DNA of 64,000 nucleotides from VFKI01 sp964647825 (lineage in GTDB: Bacteria; Pseudomonadota; Gammaproteobacteria; DSM-16500). The stretch covers positions 180,800 to 244,799 of the forward strand of contig CAZYJL010000002.1 of the NCBI GenBank assembly GCA_964647825.1, read 5' to 3'. The position numbers and the translations under genes were made by a program. Shown piece after piece: positions 1 through 8,015 of this stretch (the stretch's first letter is position 1; the number at the start of each line of letters is the position of its first letter). A model generated the notes under the pieces. That model was not told the DNA's origin. It searched no databases and saw nothing but the letters and a program-made list of their open reading frames with translations.

Positions 1-569
1 GACCATGAAAAGGTCGACGAATCATTCAATTCACAAAGATTGTCTTGTGCTCTAGAAGTAATAAAAGGAATGTTAGTACAATTTTCCTTAAAAGAATCTA
101 TATTAAAATCACTTGCTATCCATAAACTGTCACTAAGAGAGCAATCACCCGTATACTCGCAACCCAATTCATCAGGACGAAAGAGATGAAAACAGCCTGA
201 AAATTTTTCTATACTTGGGCAAAAATCAAATTGATTTCCATCAGGCGATGCAATTAATCCAAAATCTTTTGTTAAAATATTATTGACATAAGGAAAAATA
301 TCATCAAATAAAAGCTTGATATGATAATGGCGATTCCATTTATCACGATAACATGCATCGGATGCCGCACTAGCAAATTGAGTCGCAAACGTGGCTGCAA
401 GACTTGTAGTTATAGCAGATCTTGGCATTGTGACGAGCAAAGTACTTGCCGTATAAAATAAATCACACGCTAGTTGCATTAAAGTACTGGCATGCGACAA
501 AGAAGTAGATAAAAGCGTGAAGGTAGGGAAAGAAAAACTCTTTTTTATTTTAGTAGAAAAAAACAACAT
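1..569 (-). CDS. Partial unknown Cys-rich membrane protein, paralogue A of a four-gene family
   Basis: I do not recognise this family. The gene starts at an ATG at 569 and runs off the left edge, leaving 189 visible residues. It begins MLFFS, has a mildly hydrophobic stretch (about 28-70) ending in an ASA signal-peptidase-like site, then a CY pair at 73-74, and later FCPS and SGC. The genes at 828, 1849 and 3472 share these landmarks in the same order (MLFF start, PRS or PK before an ATFAT/ATFVT segment, A-x-A, CY, C-P-x-G, GC), so all four are paralogues. The others continue into one membrane span and a charged tail; here that part is outside the window. It is transcribed divergently from the 828 gene, and a gtgagg ribosome site precedes its start. 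Function unknown. Confidence 0.75.
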   Translation of the reverse strand, partial: MLFFSTKIKKSFSFPTFTLLSTSLSHASTLMQLACDLFYTASTLLVTMPRSAITTSLAATFATQFASAASDACYRDKWNRHYHIKLLFDDIFPYVNNILTKDFGLIASPDGNQFDFCPSIEKFSGCFHLFRPDELGCEYTGDCSLSDSLWIASDFNIDSFKENCTNIPFITSRAQDNLCELNDSSTFSW

Positions 570-827
570 AGTGCCTCACTATTTTCTGACATCTAATTTT
601 ATAAAATGGATAATACAGTGATGAAATAACATTGTAAATTTATTTATTTTTTCAAAATACCCATCTTAATCCATGCGTTTTTATAAATCATCGACCATAC
701 AATAAATGTAATTGATTATGGCATTTTGACTCGCCATCTGTGACAAGACCAGTTTAAAAAAATTTACAAATTGATTGATGTTTCTTAGACTATCAATCTT
801 TTTCAATAACTTTAAAGGATTAAATTC

Positions 828-1640
828 ATGCTATTTTTTTCACGTTCAATTGCTTCATCACGTCAACCTACTACCTCAAACTCTGCTTCCAATACCTCAT
901 CCACATCATTAGTGGGAAGCCTGTTAAAAATCGTAAATATTTTATTTGATAATGCAAATACATTATTAAATTCGATACCAAGATCGATGAAAATTTCCGG
1001 TCTCTTAGCAACGTTTGCAACACCTTGCGTTCAAGCAGTTTGTTATATTGATGAATTTAATCGACGCTACGATATCAATAGCATACAAACGCTTTTTCAT
1101 CCGCGTAACACAACACAAGGACTACATGAATTTCTACAAAATACATGCAGGATGAAGATAGCAACAGATGATAGTGATTGCCTAACAGGAAACCTTATGT
1201 CTGGCTGCTATCAATTTCCTGCCGATGGAATACGTCACTTAATTTACAAAGAGTATGGTTTAGAAAATGCAATGATTTGGGTGAGCACACAAACACCCCA
1301 TAATTCATGGCTAAACCTAGAAAATGATCTTTTTTATTATGCTTATCCCGTCAGTAATGACAAATGTCACTGGATAGACAACATATCGTTAGCTGCTGGA
1401 GGGACAATAGCTGGATTATTTACTATTTTAACTGGTTACTGTGCTCTTACAGCCTACCTGCACTTAAAAAATAAATTTTCAACTAGTAACAGAGTTTATG
1501 AAGAAAACCTGAGAAAAGAGATACTTAATCGTTTACTTGAAAGCAACGAAGAACAAAAAACTGTTATAGATGATGAAACTCCCCTTATTCTTAAAGATGA
1601 TAAAAAAGACTACTCACTTTCTCCGCGTTTATCTCGCTAA
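828..1640 (+). CDS. Unknown Cys-rich single-span membrane protein, paralogue B
   Basis: 270 residues, function unknown. Visible parts in order: MLFFS start; Ser/Thr-rich residues 7-28; a mildly hydrophobic region about 28-70 ending in VQA, like a very long signal sequence; a Cys-rich middle domain starting CY at 72-73 with further Cys near 107, 118, 127 and 180; one clear membrane span about 186-211; and a charged tail of about 55 residues containing DDETPLI and ending in Arg/Ser. Even spacing of Cys suggests disulfides and an extracytoplasmic middle domain (inference). Start supported by aaagga about 10 bp upstream. It is followed by a perfect hairpin and then paralogue C. Could be a host-directed membrane protein or a surface protein; the sequence alone does not decide. 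Confidence 0.75.
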   Translation: MLFFSRSIASSRQPTTSNSASNTSSTSLVGSLLKIVNILFDNANTLLNSIPRSMKISGLLATFATPCVQAVCYIDEFNRRYDINSIQTLFHPRNTTQGLHEFLQNTCRMKIATDDSDCLTGNLMSGCYQFPADGIRHLIYKEYGLENAMIWVSTQTPHNSWLNLENDLFYYAYPVSNDKCHWIDNISLAAGGTIAGLFTILTGYCALTAYLHLKNKFSTSNRVYEENLRKEILNRLLESNEEQKTVIDDETPLILKDDKKDYSLSPRLSR

Positions 1641-1653
1641 CATATAAAACGAA

Positions 1654-1690
1654 AAGGGTTAACATAATAATGCATATTATGTTAACCCTT
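1654..1690. terminator. Perfect 16-bp-stem hairpin after paralogue B
   Basis: The arms AAGGGTTAACATAATA and its exact complement flank a 5-base loop just after the stop at 1640. There is no long T run on the plus side, so this may be a rho-independent-like terminator, an mRNA-end stabiliser or a two-way barrier. Confidence 0.5.
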
Positions 1691-1848
1691 ACAAAAGCCA
1701 CCATCTAAATTAATTGTTACAAAACTGCTCTCAATTTAAAAAATATTTTCTTAAATATGTAAAAATATTTAATTTACAAATTATAAAATGTTTATTACAC
1801 TCGAATCTACTCCATAATAAACGAATATAATTTTAATAAGGAGCAACT

Positions 1849-2658
1849 ATGTTATTTTTCCCTTCTGCTGATCAATCGTCTAAATCTTTATACATTTCTC
1901 TCTTTCGCCCTTCTCAATCAAGCACAGTGGACTCCACTCAACCCTCCATGGCAAGTGTTTTATTAAAAATGAGTCAATTTGTCCTTGATCTCGCTAATAC
2001 TGTTCCAAAACCAGTAAAAGTTTTGGGTCTCGCAGCAACATTTGTCACACAGTTTGCTAATGCAAGATGTTACGTGACACCTGCAAATACACACATTGAC
2101 ATTATACCTGGCAGCACACTTAGCAAAAGAGACTATTCTGAAAATTTACATTTATTCGTCACACAAGTACTTGGATATAACGCTTCTAACTTAGCAAACG
2201 ATACAACACTATGCCCAACAGGGGATGCAATAAAAAGGTGTATCAAAATCACGAGTCATCAAGCTGAGCAATACGGTATTGACTATAAATATTTTCGGCT
2301 TATAAGCAATAGTAATTATACTGCTTTTTCTCAAGAATTTAAGTTTTTACTACAAGTTAAAGATTATCTATGTACGAAGGAAGTTGATATCGGTAATCGT
2401 GTGATGATTGGAATGGTAACCGTTCTCAGTTTAGCTATGCTATTAGGACTATGTGCTAACATTATTGCAGGTTGCAAAAAAACAAATACAGATTCTCCGA
2501 TACAAGAAGATACTATAGATGACACCACTACATTAGAAAGCAAACAAAATCCTCATACATTTTATTACAAATTAGATAAACATGATGAACCAGAAGCAGG
2601 TGAATCTGATGAACTAGAAGCAGATAATAATCAAAGTTTATTACGTTATGGAGTATAA
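1849..2658 (+). CDS. Unknown Cys-rich single-span membrane protein, paralogue C
   Basis: 269 residues, same architecture as its neighbours and no function I recognise. It starts MLFFP after a good aagga site. A long weakly hydrophobic leader ends in ANA at about 70-72, directly before R-CY (C74). The middle domain has the family landmarks LCPTG and a later Cys (KRCIKI), plus DYLCT before the membrane. One span lies about 190-208 (GMVTVLSLAMLLGLC), followed by an acidic tail of roughly 60 residues ending SLLRYGV. The tail lacks the ETPLL/ETPLI motif seen in B and D. Immediately downstream lies a decayed copy of the comEC 3' end, just as the real comEC 3' end lies downstream of paralogue D, which points to tandem duplication. 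Confidence 0.75.
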   Translation: MLFFPSADQSSKSLYISLFRPSQSSTVDSTQPSMASVLLKMSQFVLDLANTVPKPVKVLGLAATFVTQFANARCYVTPANTHIDIIPGSTLSKRDYSENLHLFVTQVLGYNASNLANDTTLCPTGDAIKRCIKITSHQAEQYGIDYKYFRLISNSNYTAFSQEFKFLLQVKDYLCTKEVDIGNRVMIGMVTVLSLAMLLGLCANIIAGCKKTNTDSPIQEDTIDDTTTLESKQNPHTFYYKLDKHDEPEAGESDELEADNNQSLLRYGV

Positions 2659-2695
2659 GAATAAATCGAACAAAGTATAATTTAATAATAACAAC

Positions 2696-2759
2696 CACCG
2701 GTGTCTTGCCAAACATGTACGTGTTGTTAGCAAAACAGATGCGGCATTTCACCGGATGG
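2696..2759 (-). pseudogene. Duplicated remnant of the comEC 3' end
   Basis: 57 of 64 bases match 4627-4690, the last coding part of comEC. Read on the minus strand it gives PSGEMPHLFC, a stop, then QHVHVWQDTG, against PSGKMPHLFRQEHVHFWQDTG in the intact gene. It therefore carries an internal stop and has no upstream body. It sits behind paralogue C in the same position and orientation as intact comEC behind paralogue D. Confidence 0.85.
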
Positions 2760-2788
2760 TGGTGAAATTCATTTAAATCACATGCAAA

Positions 2789-2878
2789 TTACTTCTTAAG
2801 ATCTCGATAAAAATTTTCATGAACGCCAAAAACAAGCAGAAGTCTTGCCGCAGGATCCCATTCAGAGGCGTGCAGACA
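2789..2878 (-). pseudogene. C-terminal remnant of a RelE/HigB-like toxin gene
   Basis: The minus strand reads SEWDPAARLLLVFGVHENFY and then RDLKK before a stop at 2789-2791. A tail of the type HENFYRDLK is familiar to me from small RelE/ParE-superfamily toxins. An in-frame stop lies just upstream of 2878 and no antitoxin is nearby, so only about 30 codons survive. The assignment rests on one short motif. Confidence 0.4.
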
Positions 2879-3002
2879 CCCCTAAGTAAAAAAGAATGTT
2901 TTCCTTACTAAAAGCAACTACCCCCCCTTTTAAACTTAGTGCGTTTTTTGCAAAAAACCTATAAAAAGGGTGGGTTGCAAGTAAAAAATTGCTATATGGG
3001 CA

Positions 3003-3299
3003 GGGCCACCTTATATAAAATGGTCTGAAATGGCACAGACTTTGTAAATAATTAGCACGGTTACTTTCCAATTACGCTCATTATGTTGCATAAATACGCT
3101 GTCACCCTACACATCAACCTGTCACCCCGCACTTGTTGCGGGGTCTGGTGTATGTAAAAAAATAATCACGTTAAATCAATGAGACTCTTCTCTTGTTTAA
3201 TGAATTTTATTTTTTTATACCTGACCCCGCAACAAGTGCGGGGTGACAGTTTTTTTATCAAAAATAGTTCACAAAAAGATCAATTTATATGAGGCAGCC
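3003..3299. mobile_element. R3 inverted-repeat element, copy 1 (297 bp)
   Basis: Outer ends are GGGCCACCTTATATAAA on the left and TTTATATGAGGCAGCC on the right. The inside carries two facing palindromes, CACCCCGCACTTGTTGCGGGG and its reverse form, before a right part ending in gatcaatttatatgagg. The outer arms and the right part recur at 7015-7222; the left 110 bp recur at 36110-36220. No transposase is encoded, so it looks like a MITE-type element. Confidence 0.7.
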
Positions 3300-3471
3300 T
3301 TGGCTATATGAGGTGTATTTTTTTCACTTTTAGTAATAAATTCAGTAAATTTCAAAATAATTGAGCATGTACATGCTAATGAGTCAACCGTACCAGTTGA
3401 GTTAAAACATTTACAATTATCATTTAATTGAATACAATTCGCACAATTAAAATTAACCAGAGTAAGCAAAT

Positions 3472-4597
3472 ATGTTTTTTTTTCTCTCCAGATAAGAAAG
3501 CAACCCGAACTATTCTAGATGCAAACATTCTTCTACGCTCAACAAGCTATTTGCTTAATCTCGTAAATTCATTGATCGCCACCCTACCCAGATCAGCAAT
3601 CACATCTGGCCTTTTTGCAACGTTTGCTACACGCGTCGTAGAGGCAACCTGCTATGTTGATCAATGGAACCAACATCTCAAAATCAGCGCAGTCGATGCA
3701 ATAGACACTGTGAAACCTGAATATATTTATCGATTTTTAACTAAGGGATGTGGACTAATAGCATCAAATATCGCAAATGAGACATCTCTGTGCCCTATTG
3801 GAGAAACTTTAAAAGGTTGTTATTCCATCAACATACCCTTTAATGCAACAATAGACTATGGAACCGTAACAGATGATGTATTGATTTGGGTAGATGCTGA
3901 AAAAAATTTTTGGAATTCAACACTAAGAAGCTCATGTTTACAAGAACAACACACGTATAGATATTGCGCAGGAGCTAAAAAAAATGACATTATATTTTAT
4001 GTTTTAGCCATGGCATTGATGGCTATAACGTTTATGTTTGTTATAAAATTTTTTTGTTCATTATGTTGTCGTCATAGAATTAATTTTGATACACCACACA
4101 CACCAGAGGAGCAAAAAAAAATTGATTCTCTAAAAGAAGAACTACATGAAAATGCAAATAAAATTGTTAACTTATTAAATACATTAACAGCGACATATCA
4201 ATACTCTCCAGAGGAGAACGACGACAAAACAATAAAAAAACAAGGCTTTACATGTTCTATCACTCGTGAAATCCTTAAGGAAGCTGTCAAATTACCTGCT
4301 GATATGAACATTTATCACTACTTTGAGCTTGACAGTTTAGCAACATGGTTAAAAACAAATCCCACTCATCCTTTAACGAGACAAGAAGCTCATATCAAAG
4401 ACATCGAGCCAGCCTTAGAAAAACAAGAAGAAATAATTAAGTATTTAGAAAATAAAACTAAAGAACAAAAAAAATTACAAGAGAAACAAAAAATTTATTC
4501 TGATTTAGAAACCCCTCTTCTGCGTGATGAAAAAGAAGAAAAAGAAGAAAAAGAAGATAAAGAAGAGTCTTATTTCTCGATAAATTATCGTAGATAA
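3472..4597 (+). CDS. Unknown Cys-rich membrane protein, paralogue D, with a frameshift in a T9 tract at its start
   Basis: The family start would be the ATG at 3472, but the nine T's at 3475-3483 put it out of frame and give MFFFLSR then a stop. With eight T's it would read MFFFSPDKK and join the long frame, matching MLFFS/MLFFP in the paralogues. As written, the open frame can only be entered from weak upstream codons such as TTG at 3428. The rest is intact: leader ending VEA then CY (60-61 in the corrected numbering), LCPIG, KGCY, SSC and YC; a span IIFYVLAMALMAITFMFVI; CC; then a long charged, coiled-coil-prone tail of about 170 residues with DLETPLLRDE near the end and a KEE repeat. It may be phase-variable, rescued by slippage, or a sequencing error. 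Function unknown. Confidence 0.65.
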
Positions 4598-4612
4598 TTT
4601 TTATAATTTAAC

Positions 4613-6934
4613 TTAAAAATAAATTTCACCGGTGTCTTGCCAAAAATGTACGTGTTCTTGGCGAAACAAATGTGGCATTTTACCGGATGGTGATACATCA
4701 AAAAAAATCGCGCCCGTTTGTGCGGTTGCAAACAATAAACTTCCCTCTTGCTGCCAACTTCTCACCACACTTGGATGAGGAAAATGATAGCGATTGCGAT
4801 ACCCTAAAGGAAATAAAACATATTTTGGATGCACTCTTGCAACAAATTTTTTTAACGCCGATGTCTTACTACCATGATGCGGTGCCACTAAAATAGTCGT
4901 TTTATTCAATCTATTTTTTGCCAGCAAAATTTTTTCTGCTTTTTTTTCAATATCACCGGTTAATAAAATAGTTTTATTTTGTGCCGTCACACGCAGTACA
5001 CAGGAACTATCATTCCCTTGATGCAGTAATTTTTCCTCTGGATATAAAAATTCAAATAACACACCGTCCCACTGCCATGATTCTCCAGCAAGACAAAAGA
5101 ACACAGGATAACCAGTAAATTTTTCTGGCACACTGGTTTGAATTTTTTTAACTAAAAAATTTTTTAATAGCGTTCGCGCACCACCAATATGATCATTGTC
5201 CCCATGACTAATCACTAAATTATCAATTATTTTTATTTGTCTACTTTGCAAAAAAGGCAATACAACACGTTCACCCATATCATCACTTACCCCCATCGCA
5301 GGGCCTGCATCAAACACTAAAACATGCTGCGCGGTTTCGACGACAGCAGACAAACCTTGCCCGACGTCTAACAAGGTAAACCAAACATTTCCGGTGGCCG
5401 GGTAATCTATTTTAGAAAAAAATAAAGGTAGTACCAAAAAAAATCCCAACCATTTTTTAGGAAAACCAGCAGGCAATAATAATAAAAACACGCCAGTCAT
5501 TGCTAAAAACAAAATCAGCCAACTAGTGATTGATATAGATAATGTGGCGAATTGCCAATGAGATATAGCTGTAAGAAACTGCCAAAGCCAAGTTAAATTT
5601 TTATCTGCAAATAAAAATAATTTTGCACTCACAATAGGCAGCCAAGATAAAAAAATCATTGCAAAAAAAATGCAAGGAAGAATAATAAAACCCATCCAAG
5701 GAACTGCAAGTAAATTCGCAAACAATGACACACAGGAATATTGCTGGAAAAACCATGCTGTCAATGGTAACAAACCTAATGTCATCACCCATTGCATTTT
5801 GCCTATCAGAAAAAAATACCCACCACGTGTTTTACGACCACTCATACTTACTATAATTAATCCAACTGCACCAAACGATAACCAGAAACTTTCATCTAAA
5901 ATACTAAAAGGCTGTAAAATTAAAACAAAAAATAAAGCCAAACAATACCCTTGAAATAATGGGATTTTTCGTCGAAATAGCACACTCAGATAAAATACAC
6001 TTAACATCACCACGGTGCGTTGCGCAGGCAAAGAAAATCCTGCCAAACTGGCATAAATCACTGCACCAAACAACGCGGCAATTTGTGCCACAGTCTGCGC
6101 AGGGACGAATAAACATAATCTTGCAGAAAACCGCCAAATTCTATTTGCTAGAAAATAAAATAACCCGGCAATAAATCCAATATGCAACCCAGCAATCGCC
6201 ATTAAATGATTTGTGCCTGTTGCTCGCAGAATTCCCCAGTAAGTTGCCGGTACGGCAGAGCGTTCACCAATAGCCAGTGCCGTTAACCAAACCGAAGTGG
6301 CTGATGGGGCAATTAACTCCGCAAGTTTATCTTTAATTTTTTCACGCCACTGTGTCAGAGGCACGAGATATAGTGGTTTCTTTATATATTTCATGGGTAA
6401 GCGCGTGACAACATAACCTTGCGCACGTATACCCTGTCGGAAAGCAGACGCTTCAGTATCGTTGCCACCCGGATTAAATACACCATGAACACGTTTCAAT
6501 CTTACATAAAAATGCCAAACCTCACCCGCATGAAAATGCCAAATTTCATTATTTTTACGAGAAAATGGCACAGACAATCGTATACGAAATGAATTTTTTT
6601 TCTGATTAAAATGAGTTACAACATAGTCAAAATTTATTTTGTATTGATCAACTTTTGGTATCGATGCAACATACCCTGTCACAGGAATTGTTTTGCCTTC
6701 TAAACGATGCGGCAAGGTAAATGCAAATATATTTTCTGCTCGCCATCCGGCATAGGAAAAACCAAATAAAACACCAGCAACGATAATAATAAAACTAATT
6801 TTTTTAGAATAATAAAAATATAAAAATAAAATCGATATCAAAAAAGCAAAATAAAACCAATCAATTTTGGGTAATTGATGAAAAAAATATAACGAACTGA
6901 TTCCGCATAAAAATGCGAAAATAAAAATACGCAT
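4613..6934 (-). CDS. comEC: ComEC/Rec2 DNA-uptake channel
   Basis: 773 residues, the usual length. ComEC is the inner-membrane channel that carries one DNA strand into the cytoplasm during natural transformation. The N-terminus has several membrane spans and a DUF4131-type OB region, then the polytopic Competence domain (IGERSAVP...ATGTNHLMAIAGLHIG). The C-terminal third is a metallo-beta-lactamase-like domain with LLDVGQG, SHGDNDHIGG and APHHGSKTS. The ATG at 6934 begins a hydrophobic MRIFIFAF segment. It is convergent with paralogue D, 15 bp apart, and its last 25 codons exist as a decayed duplicate at 2696-2759. It stands alone without other competence genes here. Confidence 0.93.
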   Translation of the reverse strand: MRIFIFAFLCGISSLYFFHQLPKIDWFYFAFLISILFLYFYYSKKISFIIIVAGVLFGFSYAGWRAENIFAFTLPHRLEGKTIPVTGYVASIPKVDQYKINFDYVVTHFNQKKNSFRIRLSVPFSRKNNEIWHFHAGEVWHFYVRLKRVHGVFNPGGNDTEASAFRQGIRAQGYVVTRLPMKYIKKPLYLVPLTQWREKIKDKLAELIAPSATSVWLTALAIGERSAVPATYWGILRATGTNHLMAIAGLHIGFIAGLFYFLANRIWRFSARLCLFVPAQTVAQIAALFGAVIYASLAGFSLPAQRTVVMLSVFYLSVLFRRKIPLFQGYCLALFFVLILQPFSILDESFWLSFGAVGLIIVSMSGRKTRGGYFFLIGKMQWVMTLGLLPLTAWFFQQYSCVSLFANLLAVPWMGFIILPCIFFAMIFLSWLPIVSAKLFLFADKNLTWLWQFLTAISHWQFATLSISITSWLILFLAMTGVFLLLLPAGFPKKWLGFFLVLPLFFSKIDYPATGNVWFTLLDVGQGLSAVVETAQHVLVFDAGPAMGVSDDMGERVVLPFLQSRQIKIIDNLVISHGDNDHIGGARTLLKNFLVKKIQTSVPEKFTGYPVFFCLAGESWQWDGVLFEFLYPEEKLLHQGNDSSCVLRVTAQNKTILLTGDIEKKAEKILLAKNRLNKTTILVAPHHGSKTSALKKFVARVHPKYVLFPLGYRNRYHFPHPSVVRSWQQEGSLLFATAQTGAIFFDVSPSGKMPHLFRQEHVHFWQDTGEIYF

Positions 6935-7014
6935 ACAAGAATTGCCTTATTGAAAATGAAAATAGAATAAAAAATAAAGATAGAGCAAACTGCGCTTGTT
7001 CATTGATCCAGCCA

Positions 7015-7222
7015 GGGCCACCTCATATATATTGATATTTTTTCTATCTTAAATTTGTTTTTTGATAAAAAACTAACTATAAAAATCTTGTCATCCCGCG
7101 GTTTATCCGCGGGATCCAGAAAATGATAGATAAAAAGATTGGATCCCGCGGATAAACCGCAGGGTGACAGCTTTTTTTATTAAAAATAGTTGATAAAAAG
7201 ATCAATTTATATGAGGTGGCCC
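7015..7222. mobile_element. R3 inverted-repeat element, copy 2 (208 bp), in the 6935-7298 gap
   Basis: Ends GGGCCACCTCATATA and TATATGAGGTGGCCC are inverted repeats. Between them are two facing palindromes of a different type from copy 1, built on CATCCCGCGGTTTATCCGCG. The right part (aaaatagtt, aaaaagatcaatttatatgagg) matches copy 1. The rest of the gap between comEC and lolD shows nothing else. Confidence 0.7.
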
Positions 7223-7298
7223 TATGCGTGAGACATCAAGGCGCTTTAAATGAGTAGCAAAATAAAACATAAAATAATCGATTAAAAAAACTTAACAC

Positions 7299-8015
7299 TT
7301 ACAATCCTTGCAAACTACCCGCTTCAAGCAAAACTGTCCGTGACGCTTGCGCAGCAATTTCTTTATCATGCGTCACCATAATCAACGCCATACCGTGCGC
7401 TTTTTGCAATTCTAAAAATAAATTTAATACATTTTGTGCATTTTGCGGATCCAAATTACCCGTTGGCTCATCTGCCAAAATACACAAAGGGTCCGTCACC
7501 AACGCACGCGCAATCGCCACACGTTGGCGCTCTCCGCCGGATAATTCACCCGGTTTATGCGCTAAGCGCTCCGCTAATCCGACAGATGCTAAAATTTTTT
7601 CTGCTTTCGCTAAACACATTTTTGGAAGCAATCCGCGGATTAATAATGGCATCGCGACATTTTCAATTGCCGTAAATTCTGGCAACAAATGATGAAATTG
7701 ATATACAAAACCTAATGCATGATTACGTAATTTTGCTTTTGCACGCTCCGCTAAAGAAGCTATTTTTTTCCCCGCGACCCAAACATCACCCGCACTCGGT
7801 CGATCCAATCCTCCCAACAAATGCAATAATGTACTTTTTCCAGATCCCGATGTCCCAACTATCGCAACCGATTCGCCACGCTGTACCGTCAGTGAAATAT
7901 CACGCAACACATCAATTTGTGTACCACCATCCTGATAATTTTTAGAGAGATGCGAACATTTAACCACCGGATGAGGGGTTTTAGTTGTCTCTACAACGTG
8001 CGTATCATTATTCAT
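7299..8015 (-). CDS. lolD: Lipoprotein-releasing ABC transporter ATPase LolD
   Basis: 238 residues from the ATG at 8015, which overlaps the end of the permease gene by 8 bases (ATGAATAA); an in-frame upstream extension would lie inside the permease and was not chosen. LolD powers release of outer-membrane lipoproteins from the inner membrane to LolA. Walker A GTSGSGKST, signature LSGGERQR and Walker B CILADEPTGNLD are all intact, and the HLLPEF segment in the Q-loop region is typical of the LolD/MacB branch. Translationally coupled to the upstream permease. Confidence 0.92.
   Translation of the reverse strand: MNNDTHVVETTKTPHPVVKCSHLSKNYQDGGTQIDVLRDISLTVQRGESVAIVGTSGSGKSTLLHLLGGLDRPSAGDVWVAGKKIASLAERAKAKLRNHALGFVYQFHHLLPEFTAIENVAMPLLIRGLLPKMCLAKAEKILASVGLAERLAHKPGELSGGERQRVAIARALVTDPLCILADEPTGNLDPQNAQNVLNLFLELQKAHGMALIMVTHDKEIAAQASRTVLLEAGSLQGL

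Noticed and set aside
2528..3071. Two minus-strand frames of 70-75 codons overlapping paralogue C's end and the debris behind it
   Set aside because: They run across the comEC scar and R3 in a wrong frame and show no protein-like features.
3269..3469. A 66-codon minus-strand frame with six Cys (NCANCIQLNDNCKC) divergent from paralogue D
   Set aside because: It partly overlaps the end of an R3 element and has no ribosome site that I can see. A faint likeness to the end of paralogue A is too weak to call a gene or a remnant.
828..4597. Paralogues B-D as a phage or pilin cassette
   Set aside because: No pilin cleavage motif, phage structural gene or integrase is present; the proteins have a late membrane span and long charged tails.
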